Origin: MSPOR6 sp964652195 | GTDB lineage: Bacteria; Poribacteria; WGA-4E; WGA-3G | Reading direction: 5' to 3' | NCBI GenBank assembly: GCA_964652195.1 | Contig: CAZZBB010000057.1 | Coordinates: 124,001-188,000, forward strand | DNA: 64,000 bases | Shown: one piece after another, positions 18,607-27,614 of the stretch | Layout: every line of letters begins with the position of its first letter | How positions within the stretch are numbered: position 1 is the stretch's first letter | Translations under genes and position numbers: made by a program | Notes under the pieces: model-generated | What the model was told of the DNA's origin: nothing | What the model saw: only the letters and a program-made list of their open reading frames with translations | Databases searched by the model: none

Positions 18607-20346
18607 ATGTTATCAGAAAATGGAAATTTCGTAAAAGTCGCTGCCGCCAGTGAGGTAGAAGATGGAAAACCCAAGGCGGTTAGAGTCGAAGGACATAGTA
18701 TTGCCCTCTTTCACCATGAAGACTCTATCTATGCAACGGATAACCAGTGTCCGCACATGGGGTATCCGTTAGTTAGAGGACATGTAAAAAGAGGGGTGTT
18801 GGCGTGTGATTGGCACGGTTGGAGTTATGATATGGAAGGTGGTGGTTGTTTCACAGGTGGTTGTGATGACTTGGCTACATTCCCTGTCGAAGTTCGCAAT
18901 GGTGATATCTATATTGATGTCGGTAGTGGTGGTAAGAAACGTGATGATGCACACTACCTGTTATTGAAAGAAGGTTTATTCTCACAGGATGGATGGACAC
19001 TTTCAAAGGCAATTGCAATTATGTTAGCCAAAGGTGTGTCAGAAGATGAGACGCTTGAGATAATGGTCAAGCACATGGTACGGCACATTACAACATCCGA
19101 AGGTGGTGGGGGACGTATTGCAACGCTCATGCACGGAATTAAGGTTGCCCACATGTATGATGTGGAGGATAGACTTATTCCATTGATGATGGCTGCAAGG
19201 AATGCCGCAGGTAGGCATAATGATCGTCCACAACGTAGACCATTACCGCCCCCTGTTGACTGGGATAGACTTGAAGATTGGATTAAGGTATTTACTATTG
19301 ATAAAGAATGGGAAGGGATAGAAAAATGCCTTATCACTGCGAGACAATTAGGTGGACATGAAGATAAATTCATACCACTATTCTTAGAATGTGCTTCTCA
19401 ATGGTTTTTCCTCAGCCATTCTGGGAACCTAATTAACCTTTGCCATTTAGCAGAAGTGCTTGAAAAATGGGGCTGGGAGATAACAGAAGAGTTGGTCTGT
19501 AACCTCGGTGCAAAAATTCTTGGACAAGGTCGTGGTAGACCCGGTGAACGTCTCAGAGAAGCTATACAAAAGGCAGAAGAACTTGAACATATCTTTGATG
19601 ATCTACCGCAAGAGAGAAACCCTGATTCAGATGTTGAATTCGACGAAGATCAACTATCTGCTGATCTCGTTAGCGGTGACATTGATACCATCTTTGATGC
19701 TATTAAGGATGTGTTAACTGCGGGGGTTTCAATTGATAAGATTGCTACTACCATGGTTATGACATCTGCAGATAGAATGGCAAGAACACCAGTTAACATG
19801 AGTCCTGGTTGGTGGGATTTACAAGAAGAGATGGAATTGGCTGCCAACATTAGAAAAGTTCTCCGATTCGGTGGTACCAAAGTTGCAGCGAAGGCACTTA
19901 TACATTGTGGTTGGAGATTTTATGCTAATCGTTGGTTAAACATTCGTCATCAACCGATATCAGAAGCGAGAGAAAGTTCATCTACTAAAGTCCTTGATGA
20001 AGATATTGCACTTGATGCCATTATTGATGGAATCGAATCTGTACGTATCCAAGAAATTGGACGGCAGACACGTGAATATCTCAACTCTGGATGCAATGCT
20101 GAACGGTTACTGGCTGAAATGGGTCAATGTATCCTAAAAGATGATAATGGCGAAGATCTTCTCAGTACAATTCACATTGTAGATAGAGAATGGCATTACT
20201 GTGAAGACCATCCTGCCAGAAATCAGATGATAGTTGGATTAGCACGTTGGGCAACAGATGTACGTAGGAATTCTGGAAACGACTCCGCAGTACAAACTGC
20301 ACATCGTTTTGCTAAAGGTGAAACCGCAACCGAACTTTACGAGTAG
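18607..20346 (+). CDS. Rieske [2Fe-2S] protein with long helical C-terminal domain, copy 2
   Basis: This 579-aa protein is collinear with the product of 14693-16429. Cluster ligands are C48 and H50 (QCPHMG) and C67 and H70 (CDWH). Conserved tail motifs are LLKEGLFSQDGWTLSKAIAI, HMVRHITTSEGGGG, a WDRL..W block and ADRMARTPVNMSPGWW. Conservation of the tail at the level of exact motifs says the helical domain is functional rather than a passive linker. The start ATG has AGGAGA 8-9 nt upstream. A strong intrinsic terminator follows at 20363-20400. Confidence 0.85.
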   Translation: MLSENGNFVKVAAASEVEDGKPKAVRVEGHSIALFHHEDSIYATDNQCPHMGYPLVRGHVKRGVLACDWHGWSYDMEGGGCFTGGCDDLATFPVEVRNGDIYIDVGSGGKKRDDAHYLLLKEGLFSQDGWTLSKAIAIMLAKGVSEDETLEIMVKHMVRHITTSEGGGGRIATLMHGIKVAHMYDVEDRLIPLMMAARNAAGRHNDRPQRRPLPPPVDWDRLEDWIKVFTIDKEWEGIEKCLITARQLGGHEDKFIPLFLECASQWFFLSHSGNLINLCHLAEVLEKWGWEITEELVCNLGAKILGQGRGRPGERLREAIQKAEELEHIFDDLPQERNPDSDVEFDEDQLSADLVSGDIDTIFDAIKDVLTAGVSIDKIATTMVMTSADRMARTPVNMSPGWWDLQEEMELAANIRKVLRFGGTKVAAKALIHCGWRFYANRWLNIRHQPISEARESSSTKVLDEDIALDAIIDGIESVRIQEIGRQTREYLNSGCNAERLLAEMGQCILKDDNGEDLLSTIHIVDREWHYCEDHPARNQMIVGLARWATDVRRNSGNDSAVQTAHRFAKGETATELYE

Positions 20347-20362
20347 AACTATAAACAAATAT

Positions 20363-20400
20363 AGTAGGGCAAGGTCCTCTGACACTTGCCCTACTTTTTT
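20363..20400 (+). terminator. Rho-independent terminator
   Basis: AGTAGGGCAAG (20363-20373) and CTTGCCCTACT (20385-20395) form a perfect 11-bp stem with an 11-nt loop, followed by a run of six T ending at 20400. It sits 17 bp after the stop of the second Rieske gene. Confidence 0.9.
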
Positions 20401-20405
20401 ATCCC

Positions 20406-21431
20406 ATGAGATATTTCAACCTATCAATCCTATTTCTTCTGCTCTGTTTACCGGTTCATGGGGTAACCTTAGAAACCGAGTTTCAACTTGGTGAAAAACA
20501 GCAACCAACACTTGATAGATTACTCCCTGATGTTGTACGATATATCGTATTCAATAAGAACAGTGATAAATTGATTGCGAAAGGAATGGATGGGAAATTA
20601 GTAGAATGGGATTTAAAGACAAATGAAAAACGTGAAATAGGACATCTTAAATCTAAATGGTTTTTTGCATATTCTTCGGATGCAAATTGGCTCTTAATCC
20701 AGAAACCAAACAACGATATTACACTACATAGCCTTGACGATGATAATGAGATCTTAATTACAAACGGAAAATTTGATACTGGCAGTCTTTCAACTAACGG
20801 TTCCCATGTAGTTCTATCAGAAGGAGGGAAAGCCTTTCAATATTGGCAACTCAATCATAAGAAAATCTCAAAAATGAAATCTTATTGCACATCCATGCCA
20901 ATAAGGAACGGTTTAACACTGTCAAAAAATGGCAAATATATCGCAACTGCTGAAGGCACATATAGAGATGGAGAAGGACACAAAACAGTTGTTGAAGTAT
21001 GGGATTCAATCAACGAAAAACAACCTTTACGAATTTTCAATACTGGTGAAATTCTTGGTGTATGGAATCTGATTTTTTCTCAAAATGAAACACTCCTTGC
21101 GATTGATACCCAAAACAATGGTAAATCAGGTATTCGTGTATGGGATGTAAGAAATGGTAGCCAAATCCTTAAGAAATCGGGATTTGAAGCATATTGGACG
21201 CGCGCACTTGCTTTTACACCCAATGAAAATTCAAATTCTACAGAATACCTTGCCTCTGGAGATGAGAAAGGAAATCTCCGAATATGGAAAATTCCCGGTG
21301 GTGAATCAGTAGTTTGGGAAACCTATCCAACCGGTATCCAAGCGTTAGCCTTCTCACCCAACAGTGAGTATTTGGCAGTTGCGTTGTGGGATACAACTAT
21401 ACAGATATTAAGCTGGAAAACAAATGAATAA
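20406..21431 (+). CDS. Exported WD40-repeat protein, 341 aa
   Basis: A signal peptide (MRYFNLSILFLLLCLPVHG) precedes a single propeller of roughly seven degenerate WD40 units. Examples are LVEWDLKTNEKREIG, VEVWDSINEKQP, IRVWDVRNGSQ, LRIWKIPGGES and the terminal IQILSWK. Repeats are less regular than in the 1441-3339 protein. Its last 8 nt overlap the start of the downstream HhH-protein gene, so the two are translationally coupled even though one product is exported and the other looks like a DNA-binding protein. Confidence 0.82.
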   Translation: MRYFNLSILFLLLCLPVHGVTLETEFQLGEKQQPTLDRLLPDVVRYIVFNKNSDKLIAKGMDGKLVEWDLKTNEKREIGHLKSKWFFAYSSDANWLLIQKPNNDITLHSLDDDNEILITNGKFDTGSLSTNGSHVVLSEGGKAFQYWQLNHKKISKMKSYCTSMPIRNGLTLSKNGKYIATAEGTYRDGEGHKTVVEVWDSINEKQPLRIFNTGEILGVWNLIFSQNETLLAIDTQNNGKSGIRVWDVRNGSQILKKSGFEAYWTRALAFTPNENSNSTEYLASGDEKGNLRIWKIPGGESVVWETYPTGIQALAFSPNSEYLAVALWDTTIQILSWKTNE

Positions 21432-21930
21432 CAAGAATGAATCTTATGTGGATGAAAAAGGACGTACTCGTTGGCATATTAATGATGAAATCGCACTGAA
21501 ATTGCAGGAACTATATACCTTTTTGATTATGATTGACTATCCAGAAGGGCACATAACGCGTTATCCTCGTTTAGCACATATAATATCCCGTCATTCAGAA
21601 TCCGTTGCAGATCTTGTGGCTCAGGATCGTTTGATTGAGGAAATTGGGGGAGTGGGTGACATAGTCGGTACTATTATTACCGAATATCTGCAAACTGGAA
21701 CCTGCACGAAAATAAAAGAATACGCTGGAGACATTCCTGAGTCTGTTGCTGAACTTGTTCCTATTCCAGGACTTGGTGGGAAAACCATCAAACGACTGTA
21801 CGAAGACATAGAGGTGGATAGCCTTGCTTCGCTAAGAAGTGCAATTGATACAGGTAAACTTAAGGGGTTCAAAGGAATCGGAAAAAAAACCTTAGAGAAA
21901 ATTGAGGAATACCTTGACGCGAATCTGTAA
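21424..21930 (+). CDS. Stand-alone PolX/DNA-polymerase-beta N-terminal-like HhH protein, copy 1
   Basis: This 168-aa protein matches the 8-kDa-type N-terminal region of bacterial family X polymerases: an N-terminal helix pair with YPEGHITRYPRLAHIISRH, then EEIGGVGDIVGTIITEYLQT (first helix-hairpin-helix), VPIPGLGGKTIKRLYEDI (second HhH) and LKGFKGIGKKTLEKIEEYL (third HhH-like). No polymerase or PHP domain follows. Such HhH motifs bind the DNA backbone, typically at gaps or 5' phosphates. Its start overlaps the WD40 gene by 8 nt, and a paralogue follows 110 bp downstream. Confidence 0.8.
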   Translation: MNNKNESYVDEKGRTRWHINDEIALKLQELYTFLIMIDYPEGHITRYPRLAHIISRHSESVADLVAQDRLIEEIGGVGDIVGTIITEYLQTGTCTKIKEYAGDIPESVAELVPIPGLGGKTIKRLYEDIEVDSLASLRSAIDTGKLKGFKGIGKKTLEKIEEYLDANL

Positions 21931-22039
21931 AGAACGTGAATTTGTTGAATCTTTCCATGTACAACTACGGGAAGATTCCGATTAACAAATCTAATATGGC
22001 TTATGCCGAGTTTACGTAAATTAGAAAGGAAAAAATCGT

Positions 22040-22522
22040 ATGGATGAAAGGAAAAAGAACGAACGACCTACTAACGAAGATATCGCACAGAAACTCATAG
22101 AGCTTCATACTATTCTAATAGTAGCCGACTATCCAGAACTACATGCTGGTAGATATCCTCGCTTAGCCTATACAATTTCTCGGATGGAAGAGTCTGTTGC
22201 AGAATTGGTTGAACAAGGTCGATTAGAAGAAGAGATACAAGGAGTTGGAGATATAGTCGCAACAATCATCACTGAATATGTTGAAACTGGAACATGTACC
22301 AAGTTAGACGAATATGCAAGTGATATACCACAGACAATAGTAGAACTAATACCTGTTCCTGGACTTGGAGCTAAAACAATAAAACGTTTCTATGACGAAC
22401 TTGGCATTGACAGTCTCGCATCACTCCGAACCGCTATAGATGAAGGCAAGTTCAATGGTGTAAAGGGTATTGGTAAAAAGACAATTGAGAATTTGGAAGA
22501 ATACCTAAATGAAAACCTGTAA
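22040..22522 (+). CDS. Stand-alone PolX N-terminal-like HhH protein, copy 2
   Basis: A 160-aa paralogue of the preceding gene with the same block order: YPELHAGRYPRLAYTISRM, GVGDIVATIITEYVETG, VPGLGAKTIKRFYDEL and VKGIGKKTIENLEEYL. Its N-terminus is shorter and Lys/Asn-rich. The two genes differ considerably at third positions, so the duplication is not recent. Neither carries a catalytic domain. A DNA-end or gap-binding accessory role is inferred from the family. Confidence 0.8.
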   Translation: MDERKKNERPTNEDIAQKLIELHTILIVADYPELHAGRYPRLAYTISRMEESVAELVEQGRLEEEIQGVGDIVATIITEYVETGTCTKLDEYASDIPQTIVELIPVPGLGAKTIKRFYDELGIDSLASLRTAIDEGKFNGVKGIGKKTIENLEEYLNENL

Positions 22523-22542
22523 ACTGATAAGGAAATAGAATT

Positions 22543-22716
22543 ATGGCAAGTTCGCGAGATACAGGTGAAATGGTTAATGGTAAGAAACATAGGTATTGGA
22601 TTACCTATTATGCAAGTGGAGTAAAGCGGAGTGAAGGAAACTACATTCACGGTAAAAAGGATGGTCTATGGATAAATTATCACAAAAATGGGGTGGATCG
22701 CAAACTATTAATGTAG
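22543..22716 (+). CDS. 57-aa MORN-like mini-protein
   Basis: ATG at 22543 with TAAGGA eight to thirteen nt upstream opens a 57-codon frame ending in TAG at 22714-22716. The product contains WITYYASGVKRSEGNYIHGK and KDGLWINYHKNG. This matches the YxxGxxxxEGxYxxGKxxGxWxxYxxNG pattern of MORN-type repeats, about one and a half units. It lies 20 bp after the second HhH gene and is probably co-transcribed. The exact function is unknown. Confidence 0.65.
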   Translation: MASSRDTGEMVNGKKHRYWITYYASGVKRSEGNYIHGKKDGLWINYHKNGVDRKLLM

Positions 22717-22760
22717 CAACATAGGTTAGTTTACAGTATAATTTTAACCTTAAAAACGAT

Positions 22761-23492
22761 ATGATAAAAGCAATATTTTTTGATCTTGATGGAACCCTTT
22801 GTGACTCAGATACAGCATGGGATTTAGCAGTTAGAGATACTTTTCAGCTTTTTCACAAAAAAGTAACACATGCATCCGAAGATGCTCTTGTAAAGGTATG
22901 GCATAATGTTCATGAGACGCTATTTGAGCGACTTGACGAGGGGAAATGTACAATGGCAGAGGTAAGAGATTCGCGTTTCCACTGTTTGTTCAACGAACTA
23001 AATTTGACATCAAGTGAAATGGTGGAGGAACTCAATGATTTTCTAAGCACACGTTATATCACTAATCTGAAACTCTATGATGATGTTGCAGTAATTGAAG
23101 AACTATCCACATATCATATAGGTATCATTACAAATGGGGCAAACGACAAACATACAGATAGTCAACTTTCGAAAGTAAAACATCTTGGATTAAGAGACCG
23201 TATACAGTCCTTGACTATTTCAGATGAAATCGGTTTCAGGAAACCACACTCTGAAATCTTCAAAGTGGCTTGTGAAAGGGCAGGTGTCTTACCTAAAGAA
23301 GCAATTATGGTCGGTGATTCAATTGATAATGATATTGTCGGTGCGAACCATGTAGATATGACGACTATACACATCAATCGAAATTCAGACGTATCATTAC
23401 CAAATATCCCGGATGGTCAACCAGGTTATTCAATCTCAAATCATACAATCTCAAATCTATACGACATCTTACGCTATTTGACTATTAGATAA
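22761..23492 (+). CDS. HAD-superfamily hydrolase
   Basis: This 243-aa protein has the haloacid-dehalogenase-like fold: nucleophile motif DLDGT with D8 and D10, a helical cap, motif II in IGIITNGAND (about 121-130), motif III Lys in GFRKPHSEIF (about 162-171) and motif IV GDSIDNDIVGA (about 186-196). This is the YjjG/phosphoglycolate-phosphatase-like subgroup (cap type C1), so a phosphatase acting on a small phosphorylated metabolite is likely. Its 3' end overlaps the convergent lipoprotein gene by 19 nt. Confidence 0.88.
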   Translation: MIKAIFFDLDGTLCDSDTAWDLAVRDTFQLFHKKVTHASEDALVKVWHNVHETLFERLDEGKCTMAEVRDSRFHCLFNELNLTSSEMVEELNDFLSTRYITNLKLYDDVAVIEELSTYHIGIITNGANDKHTDSQLSKVKHLGLRDRIQSLTISDEIGFRKPHSEIFKVACERAGVLPKEAIMVGDSIDNDIVGANHVDMTTIHINRNSDVSLPNIPDGQPGYSISNHTISNLYDILRYLTIR

Positions 23493-24301
23493 TTGCTAAT
23501 TATCTCAGTGGAAACTTCAGCTTTCGGATTATCTTGATACTGTGTATGATAAACAATTGCTATTCTACCACGATTTCCATCTCGAATAATGATCGGATCT
23601 GCTACAGTTGCTTCAGAATTTCCAGTATCAGTTGCAAAGATCTTTTCTGCATACCATTCATCATCGAATTGATCCAAAGGAAAGGGTCTGTCAGATTCAA
23701 AGCCTTTTAAACTCGGACATAAAACTCCTGCTATTTCTGTGATAACCATATCTGTGTCGTGTGTATAGACGTCAATCTCAATATCTTCAATGTCCATGAG
23801 GTTTTGTAATGCCTCACGCTCATTTGCCTTACCAACTGTAGTGTTATAGCCTAAATAATCCGCTTGATTCCAAATCGTATCACCATCAGTTGTTTCAATC
23901 CATTTTTCTGCTATAGAACCGTCAGGCATCGCATTTCCTGCTGGATATATCGCGGCTGGTAAAACACCGTTAAGGATGCAGACATTTACCGAATTGTTTG
24001 CTGTTGTCTGGAGCATCCAGTCTCTCAAAGAATCCTCACTCCCAGTAATGCCTACTTGTATGCCTTTAGATTCTAATAATTCTTTCGTCAATTCTGCTTC
24101 AGTTCTTGCATTCTCAGGTGTTATCCACCATGTTTTACCAATAAAAATGAGAACATCCTCTGGCGATTCATATACTACTATTTCTGAAGGTTCAATTTCT
24201 GTTGCTACTGTATTTTGAAGTTGTTGTGTTTTATTACAATTGGCAAAGGAAAGAATACAACCTATGAAAACAATTACAATCAACAATCTGTTTATTTGCA
24301 T
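23474..24301 (-). CDS. Lipoprotein of unknown function, paralogue 1
   Basis: The N-terminus (MQINRLLIVIVFIGCILSFANCNKT) has a lipobox-like FANC, indicating lipid anchoring. The 275-aa body is alpha/beta-like, with conserved blocks shared with the neighbouring paralogue: DVLIF/YxGxxxWIT, LLESKGIQVGI, INVCxLxGVLPxxIYxxGN, WIETTDGDTIWNQADYLGY, SDRPFPLDQ and RDGNRGRIAIVYHT. The second half resembles a glutamine-amidotransferase-like or ThuA-like arrangement, but I cannot assign it. It follows the second paralogue (24477-25319) in the same orientation. Confidence 0.75.
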   Translation of the reverse strand: MQINRLLIVIVFIGCILSFANCNKTQQLQNTVATEIEPSEIVVYESPEDVLIFIGKTWWITPENARTEAELTKELLESKGIQVGITGSEDSLRDWMLQTTANNSVNVCILNGVLPAAIYPAGNAMPDGSIAEKWIETTDGDTIWNQADYLGYNTTVGKANEREALQNLMDIEDIEIDVYTHDTDMVITEIAGVLCPSLKGFESDRPFPLDQFDDEWYAEKIFATDTGNSEATVADPIIIRDGNRGRIAIVYHTQYQDNPKAEVSTEIISNYLIVK

Positions 24302-24352
24302 TTAATAATTCTCCTGAAATATAACGAATATCAACTAATTTCATCTCTTATA

Positions 24353-24410
24353 ATTAAAGTCTCTTTAATGTAGCATAAACTTCCAGTTTGTGCGGTATTT
24401 CAAGACACGC
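24353..24410 (+). repeat. Palindromic repeat ATTAAAG-TCT-CTTTAAT, copy 1
   Basis: A 17-bp perfect palindrome with a 3-nt centre (24353-24369) heads a ~58-bp block continuing ...AACTTCCAGTTTGTGCGG and TATTTCAAGACA. A second copy is at 58733-58790. Both lie upstream of minus-strand genes (52 bp and about 140 bp from the start codons). It could be an operator or part of a dispersed repeat. Confidence 0.55.
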
Positions 24411-24476
24411 TGTTTATCTATTTTTCATTGGATAAACATCTATAGAATGGGTATAATAACCGATTTTACACTAAGA

Positions 24477-25289
24477 CTATTCTGCCAAGAGATAATTGAT
24501 AATTATCTCCGCTGCAACAACACCTTTCGGATTATGTTTATGATGTGTCTGGTGAACCATCGCAAGTCTACCCCGATTCCCATCTCGGAGAATTAGTGGA
24601 TCTGCAGATTTTGATTGTGTGTCCCCAGTATCGCTGGCAAAGATTTTTTCAGGATACCACTCACCATCAAGTTGTTCTAATGGAAAAGGTCTATCAGATT
24701 TAAACATAACTAAACTTGGCGTTATTGTTTTACCATGTTCAGTGAGATACATAGGCAGCTCTTCAAAATATTCCACATTAATATCCAGTTTGGGAAGATC
24801 CATAAGGTTTTGTAGAGGTGCTTTGTTGTTAGCAGTGCCATCCGAACTGTAATACCCTAAATAATCCGCTTGATTCAAAATCGTATCACCGTCCGTTGAT
24901 TCAATCCATAATTCAGCGATAGATCCTTCTGGCTGTATATTTCCAACCGCATATATTGTATTAGGTAATACTCCATAAAGGAGGCAGACATTTATTTTAC
25001 CATTGGCTGTTGTTTCAGACATCCAATTCCTGAGATATTCCTCACTTTCAGAGATTTCTACTCTGATTCCATTGGCTTTCAAAAGACTCCTTGTATTCTG
25101 AGCTTCTTCTGAAGCATGTTCATAAGTAATCCAAGAAGTACTGCCTGTATAAATCAATACATCTGATTGTTCTGATTGCATTTCATTCGACGCAGCAGAT
25201 GATTGTTCTTTCTGGACTTTAGTACAACCTAAAAATGATGTTAAACAACAAATGATAGGAATCATCATTATCCATAGATACTTCCGCAT
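24477..25289 (-). CDS. Lipoprotein of unknown function, paralogue 2
   Basis: I choose the ATG at 25289 (MRKYLWIMMIPIICCLTSFL then GC) because it starts the signal sequence and lipobox; the upstream ATG at 25319 would add ten hydrophilic residues. The 270-aa product aligns throughout with the 23474-24301 protein, sharing SWITYEHASEEAQN, INVCLLYGVLPNTIYAVGN, WIESTDGDTILNQADYLGYY, SDRPFPLEQLDGEWYPEKIF and RDGNRGRLAMVHQT. Ser/Glu-rich spacing follows the lipid-anchored Cys. This looks like a tandem duplication with diverged N-termini. Confidence 0.75.
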   Translation of the reverse strand: MRKYLWIMMIPIICCLTSFLGCTKVQKEQSSAASNEMQSEQSDVLIYTGSTSWITYEHASEEAQNTRSLLKANGIRVEISESEEYLRNWMSETTANGKINVCLLYGVLPNTIYAVGNIQPEGSIAELWIESTDGDTILNQADYLGYYSSDGTANNKAPLQNLMDLPKLDINVEYFEELPMYLTEHGKTITPSLVMFKSDRPFPLEQLDGEWYPEKIFASDTGDTQSKSADPLILRDGNRGRLAMVHQTHHKHNPKGVVAAEIIINYLLAE

Positions 25290-25394
25290 TAATAGTTCTC
25301 CATAAGTATGTGTCTTCATCCTGAATTAACGTGAGTTTGATAATAGGTGTATAAACTTTATTTTACAAGAATAAGACTCTCTTTGACCTGGTAG

Positions 25395-25413
25395 GTGCGG
25401 TTTCTAACCGCAC
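25395..25413. repeat. GGTTTC-core hairpin repeat, copy 2
   Basis: GTGCGGTT (25395-25402) and AACCGCAC (25406-25413) form a perfect 8-bp stem closed by TCT, preceded by CCTGGTAG. The loop and adjacent GTTTCTAAC core match 48701-48723 while the outer stem sequence differs. Confidence 0.65.
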
Positions 25414-25464
25414 TATAGGCGTCAATTTAAGAAAAAGGATGTCTGATTTTTTCAATAATAATTA

Positions 25465-25493
25465 TTGTTAAGTGAAAACACCTCCTATATAAT
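25465..25493 (+). promoter_or_regulatory. Transposase promoter with fold-back inverted repeat
   Basis: TTGTTA (25465-25470) and TATAAT (25488-25493) are 17 nt apart. AAACACCTC (25476-25484), inside the spacer, is exactly complementary to GAGGTGTTT (25526-25534), which contains the transposase ribosome-binding site. Transcripts starting near 25500 lack the left arm, while read-through RNA from outside contains both arms and would hide the RBS. Confidence 0.6.
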
Positions 25494-25537
25494 GTATAAA
25501 AATATTACCTTTTTACTTTATACAAGAGGTGTTTCCA

Positions 25538-26530
25538 ATGAATACATTATCACAAGTTCGTGAAAAAATGCAACAGATTCTAACGACCATTGCCGATGAA
25601 GCAGCACTCGAAACAGGGTTTTGCAAAAGAAATCGAAAACTCACAGGGAGTCAGTTTGCTCAGATACTTACTTTTAGTTGGTTAGAAAATCCTGATGCTA
25701 CCTATACTCAACTTACACATACTGCTGCTTCGCTCGGTACGCCAATCTCACGGCAAGCCATTGAACAACGGTTTACTGCTGAAGCTGCACAAACCCTCAA
25801 AGCAATCCTTGACGCGGCTGCGTCCGAAGTGATTGCCGCGGATCCACAAGGTCTTCCACTCCTTGAGCAGTTCAACGGTATCTATATACAAGACAGTTCT
25901 TGGATAACACTCCCTGATACGCTTCACGATATTTGGGAATGTGCCGGTAAAAAGGATCATCCAAACAAATCTGAAGTGAAACTCCATCTACGCTTCGATG
26001 TTGCTACAGGTACCTTCGAACACTTTCAACTCACTAATGGCATCATCGCTGATAGCACTGTTGAAAAACAGATTGACCGGCTCCCCCAAGGGAGTTTACG
26101 CCTTGCGGATCTCGGTTATTTTCGCTACAAACGCTACAAGAACTTACGGATGAAGGCGTGTTTTGGATTTCACGCTATAAAGTTAACTGCTCCGTTTTTG
26201 ACAATACAGGTAAACCTATTTGTCTACAAAAATGGCTCAAGTTTCAAACCGAAAACATCGTCGAAACAGATATTTTCATGGGTAAAAAAAAGCGGGTCAA
26301 AGTGAGATTAGTAGCTCAGAGACTCTCCAAAGAGAAACGGATAAACGACGACAAGAAATCAGATATCGTGCCGGACGAAAGCATACGCAACCTTCACAGG
26401 CACGACTTCAACTCGCAGGATGGAATATCTACATTACAAATATCGGAGTGGATCAACTCACTGCAGAACAGATATGTGTCATTGCGCGCATTCGATGGCA
26501 GATCGAATTGATATTATCAAAAACTAATTT
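25538..26530 (+). pseudogene. IS4-type DDE transposase, frameshifted and truncated
   Basis: The first frame (25538 to about 26140) encodes the N-terminal domain and DDE elements: YIQDSSWITLPDTL with the first Asp, and RLADLGYF with the second. The frame then shifts: ELTDEGVFWISRYK continues in the next register (about 26143-26337). A second one-base loss near 26337 moves the match to RRQEIRYRAGRKHTQPS. The last match is RIRWQIEL near 26490-26513, the Glu-containing motif; the usual FKLWKS continuation is missing and the frame ends at 26528-26530. Two frameshifts plus a missing 3' end make this a dead IS remnant. A right terminal repeat was not found. Confidence 0.85.
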
Positions 26531-26558
26531 CACTCGTTTCTTTCTATAATGTTGTACT

Positions 26559-27614
26559 TTAACTTATCGAAAAAACACTCACCCCACCCAACTCGTCACC
26601 AACAGCAATATACTGGTCATTCGGTGCCCAAACGAGGTTTGTGACCCCCGCTGTCAGAGTGGCTTCATGAACCGCACGAGAACTGCGTCTGCCTTGCAAT
26701 TGCCAAACGTAAACCAGACCGTCGGCACCGCCTGAGACCAGTAGTTTTCCGCTATGTTGAAAACGCACAACTCTGATAAAATCCCGATGCCCGGAAAGCG
26801 GAATAGGTTTGGAACCGGCCGGTCCGCTACCGGAACAATCCCACACCGTAACATCCAGACCGCCTCCCGTAGCTAAGAATCGACTCGTGGCATCCCACGA
26901 GAGTTCTTGCACTTTCGTCGGATAACCATACATTTGCAAGTCCTCCCCGGTAGACATAATCCAGAAATGTGCGGTCGAATCTTGATCTCCGGTGGCGATG
27001 TATTTGCCGTCAGGACTCCACTCAATCACCAGTGATGAACCTTTCCATTCTAATCGGCGGACAGCTTCCGACTGTTGCGGATCCCACAGCGTGACACCGC
27101 CGTAGGTAATCGAGGCAAGTTGCCTTTCACGTGGTTTCCATTGAATACCAGAAATCGTGCTCTGATGATCGGGATATTCGCGAACAAGTTCGCCTACAGC
27201 GTTCCAGAGTTTCAGCATACGAGTAGCGGCAGAGGCGAGTATCGGTTTTTCGCCGCCACTCCAAGCCAGGTGCTCAACCCATGCTGCGCCCCCGTCAAGT
27301 GAATGGGTCGCTTTGCCACTTGTGATATCCCACAACCGAATTTTCCCATCTTGTCCTGCACTTGCAAGTACCTTACTGTCTGGATGCCACGCGATTGACA
27401 TTGTGCCGAATTCATGCCCTTCAAAGGTATGGATAACCGCTCGATGACGACCTTCAAAAATTGTCACCGGACCGAGAGCCGACGCGGCAGCGATGTATCT
27501 GCCATCAGGCGACCACGCCAGATCAATGACGTAGTCGCTGATGGTTGCGCTCCAATTTTCGTGCAGTTGAGAGGGCTGTGCAAAGTGTTTACTCAGTCTG
27601 TTCAAGCGAGACAT
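26559..27614 (-). CDS. Cytosolic WD40-repeat protein linked to CobW-type GTPase
   Basis: This 351-aa product lacks a signal peptide and forms about seven WD40 blades: VIDLAWSPDGRYIAAAS, SIAWHPDSKVLASAGQDGKI then RLWD, LKLWNAVGELV, VIEWSPDGKYIATGDQDS and VYVWQLQG. The start overlaps the 3' end of the CobW gene by 13 nt, indicating translational coupling. The gene is clearly more GC-rich than the exported WD40 genes in the window. A scaffold role in metal trafficking is an inference from its position in the zinc island. Confidence 0.87.
   Translation of the reverse strand: MSRLNRLSKHFAQPSQLHENWSATISDYVIDLAWSPDGRYIAAASALGPVTIFEGRHRAVIHTFEGHEFGTMSIAWHPDSKVLASAGQDGKIRLWDITSGKATHSLDGGAAWVEHLAWSGGEKPILASAATRMLKLWNAVGELVREYPDHQSTISGIQWKPRERQLASITYGGVTLWDPQQSEAVRRLEWKGSSLVIEWSPDGKYIATGDQDSTAHFWIMSTGEDLQMYGYPTKVQELSWDATSRFLATGGGLDVTVWDCSGSGPAGSKPIPLSGHRDFIRVVRFQHSGKLLVSGGADGLVYVWQLQGRRSSRAVHEATLTAGVTNLVWAPNDQYIAVGDELGGVSVFSIS

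Noticed and set aside
23487..24507. Inverted repeats AGATAATT/AATTATCT at the ends of the two lipoprotein genes
   Set aside because: They fall within the conserved EIIxNYL codons of both paralogues and are explained by the protein sequence.
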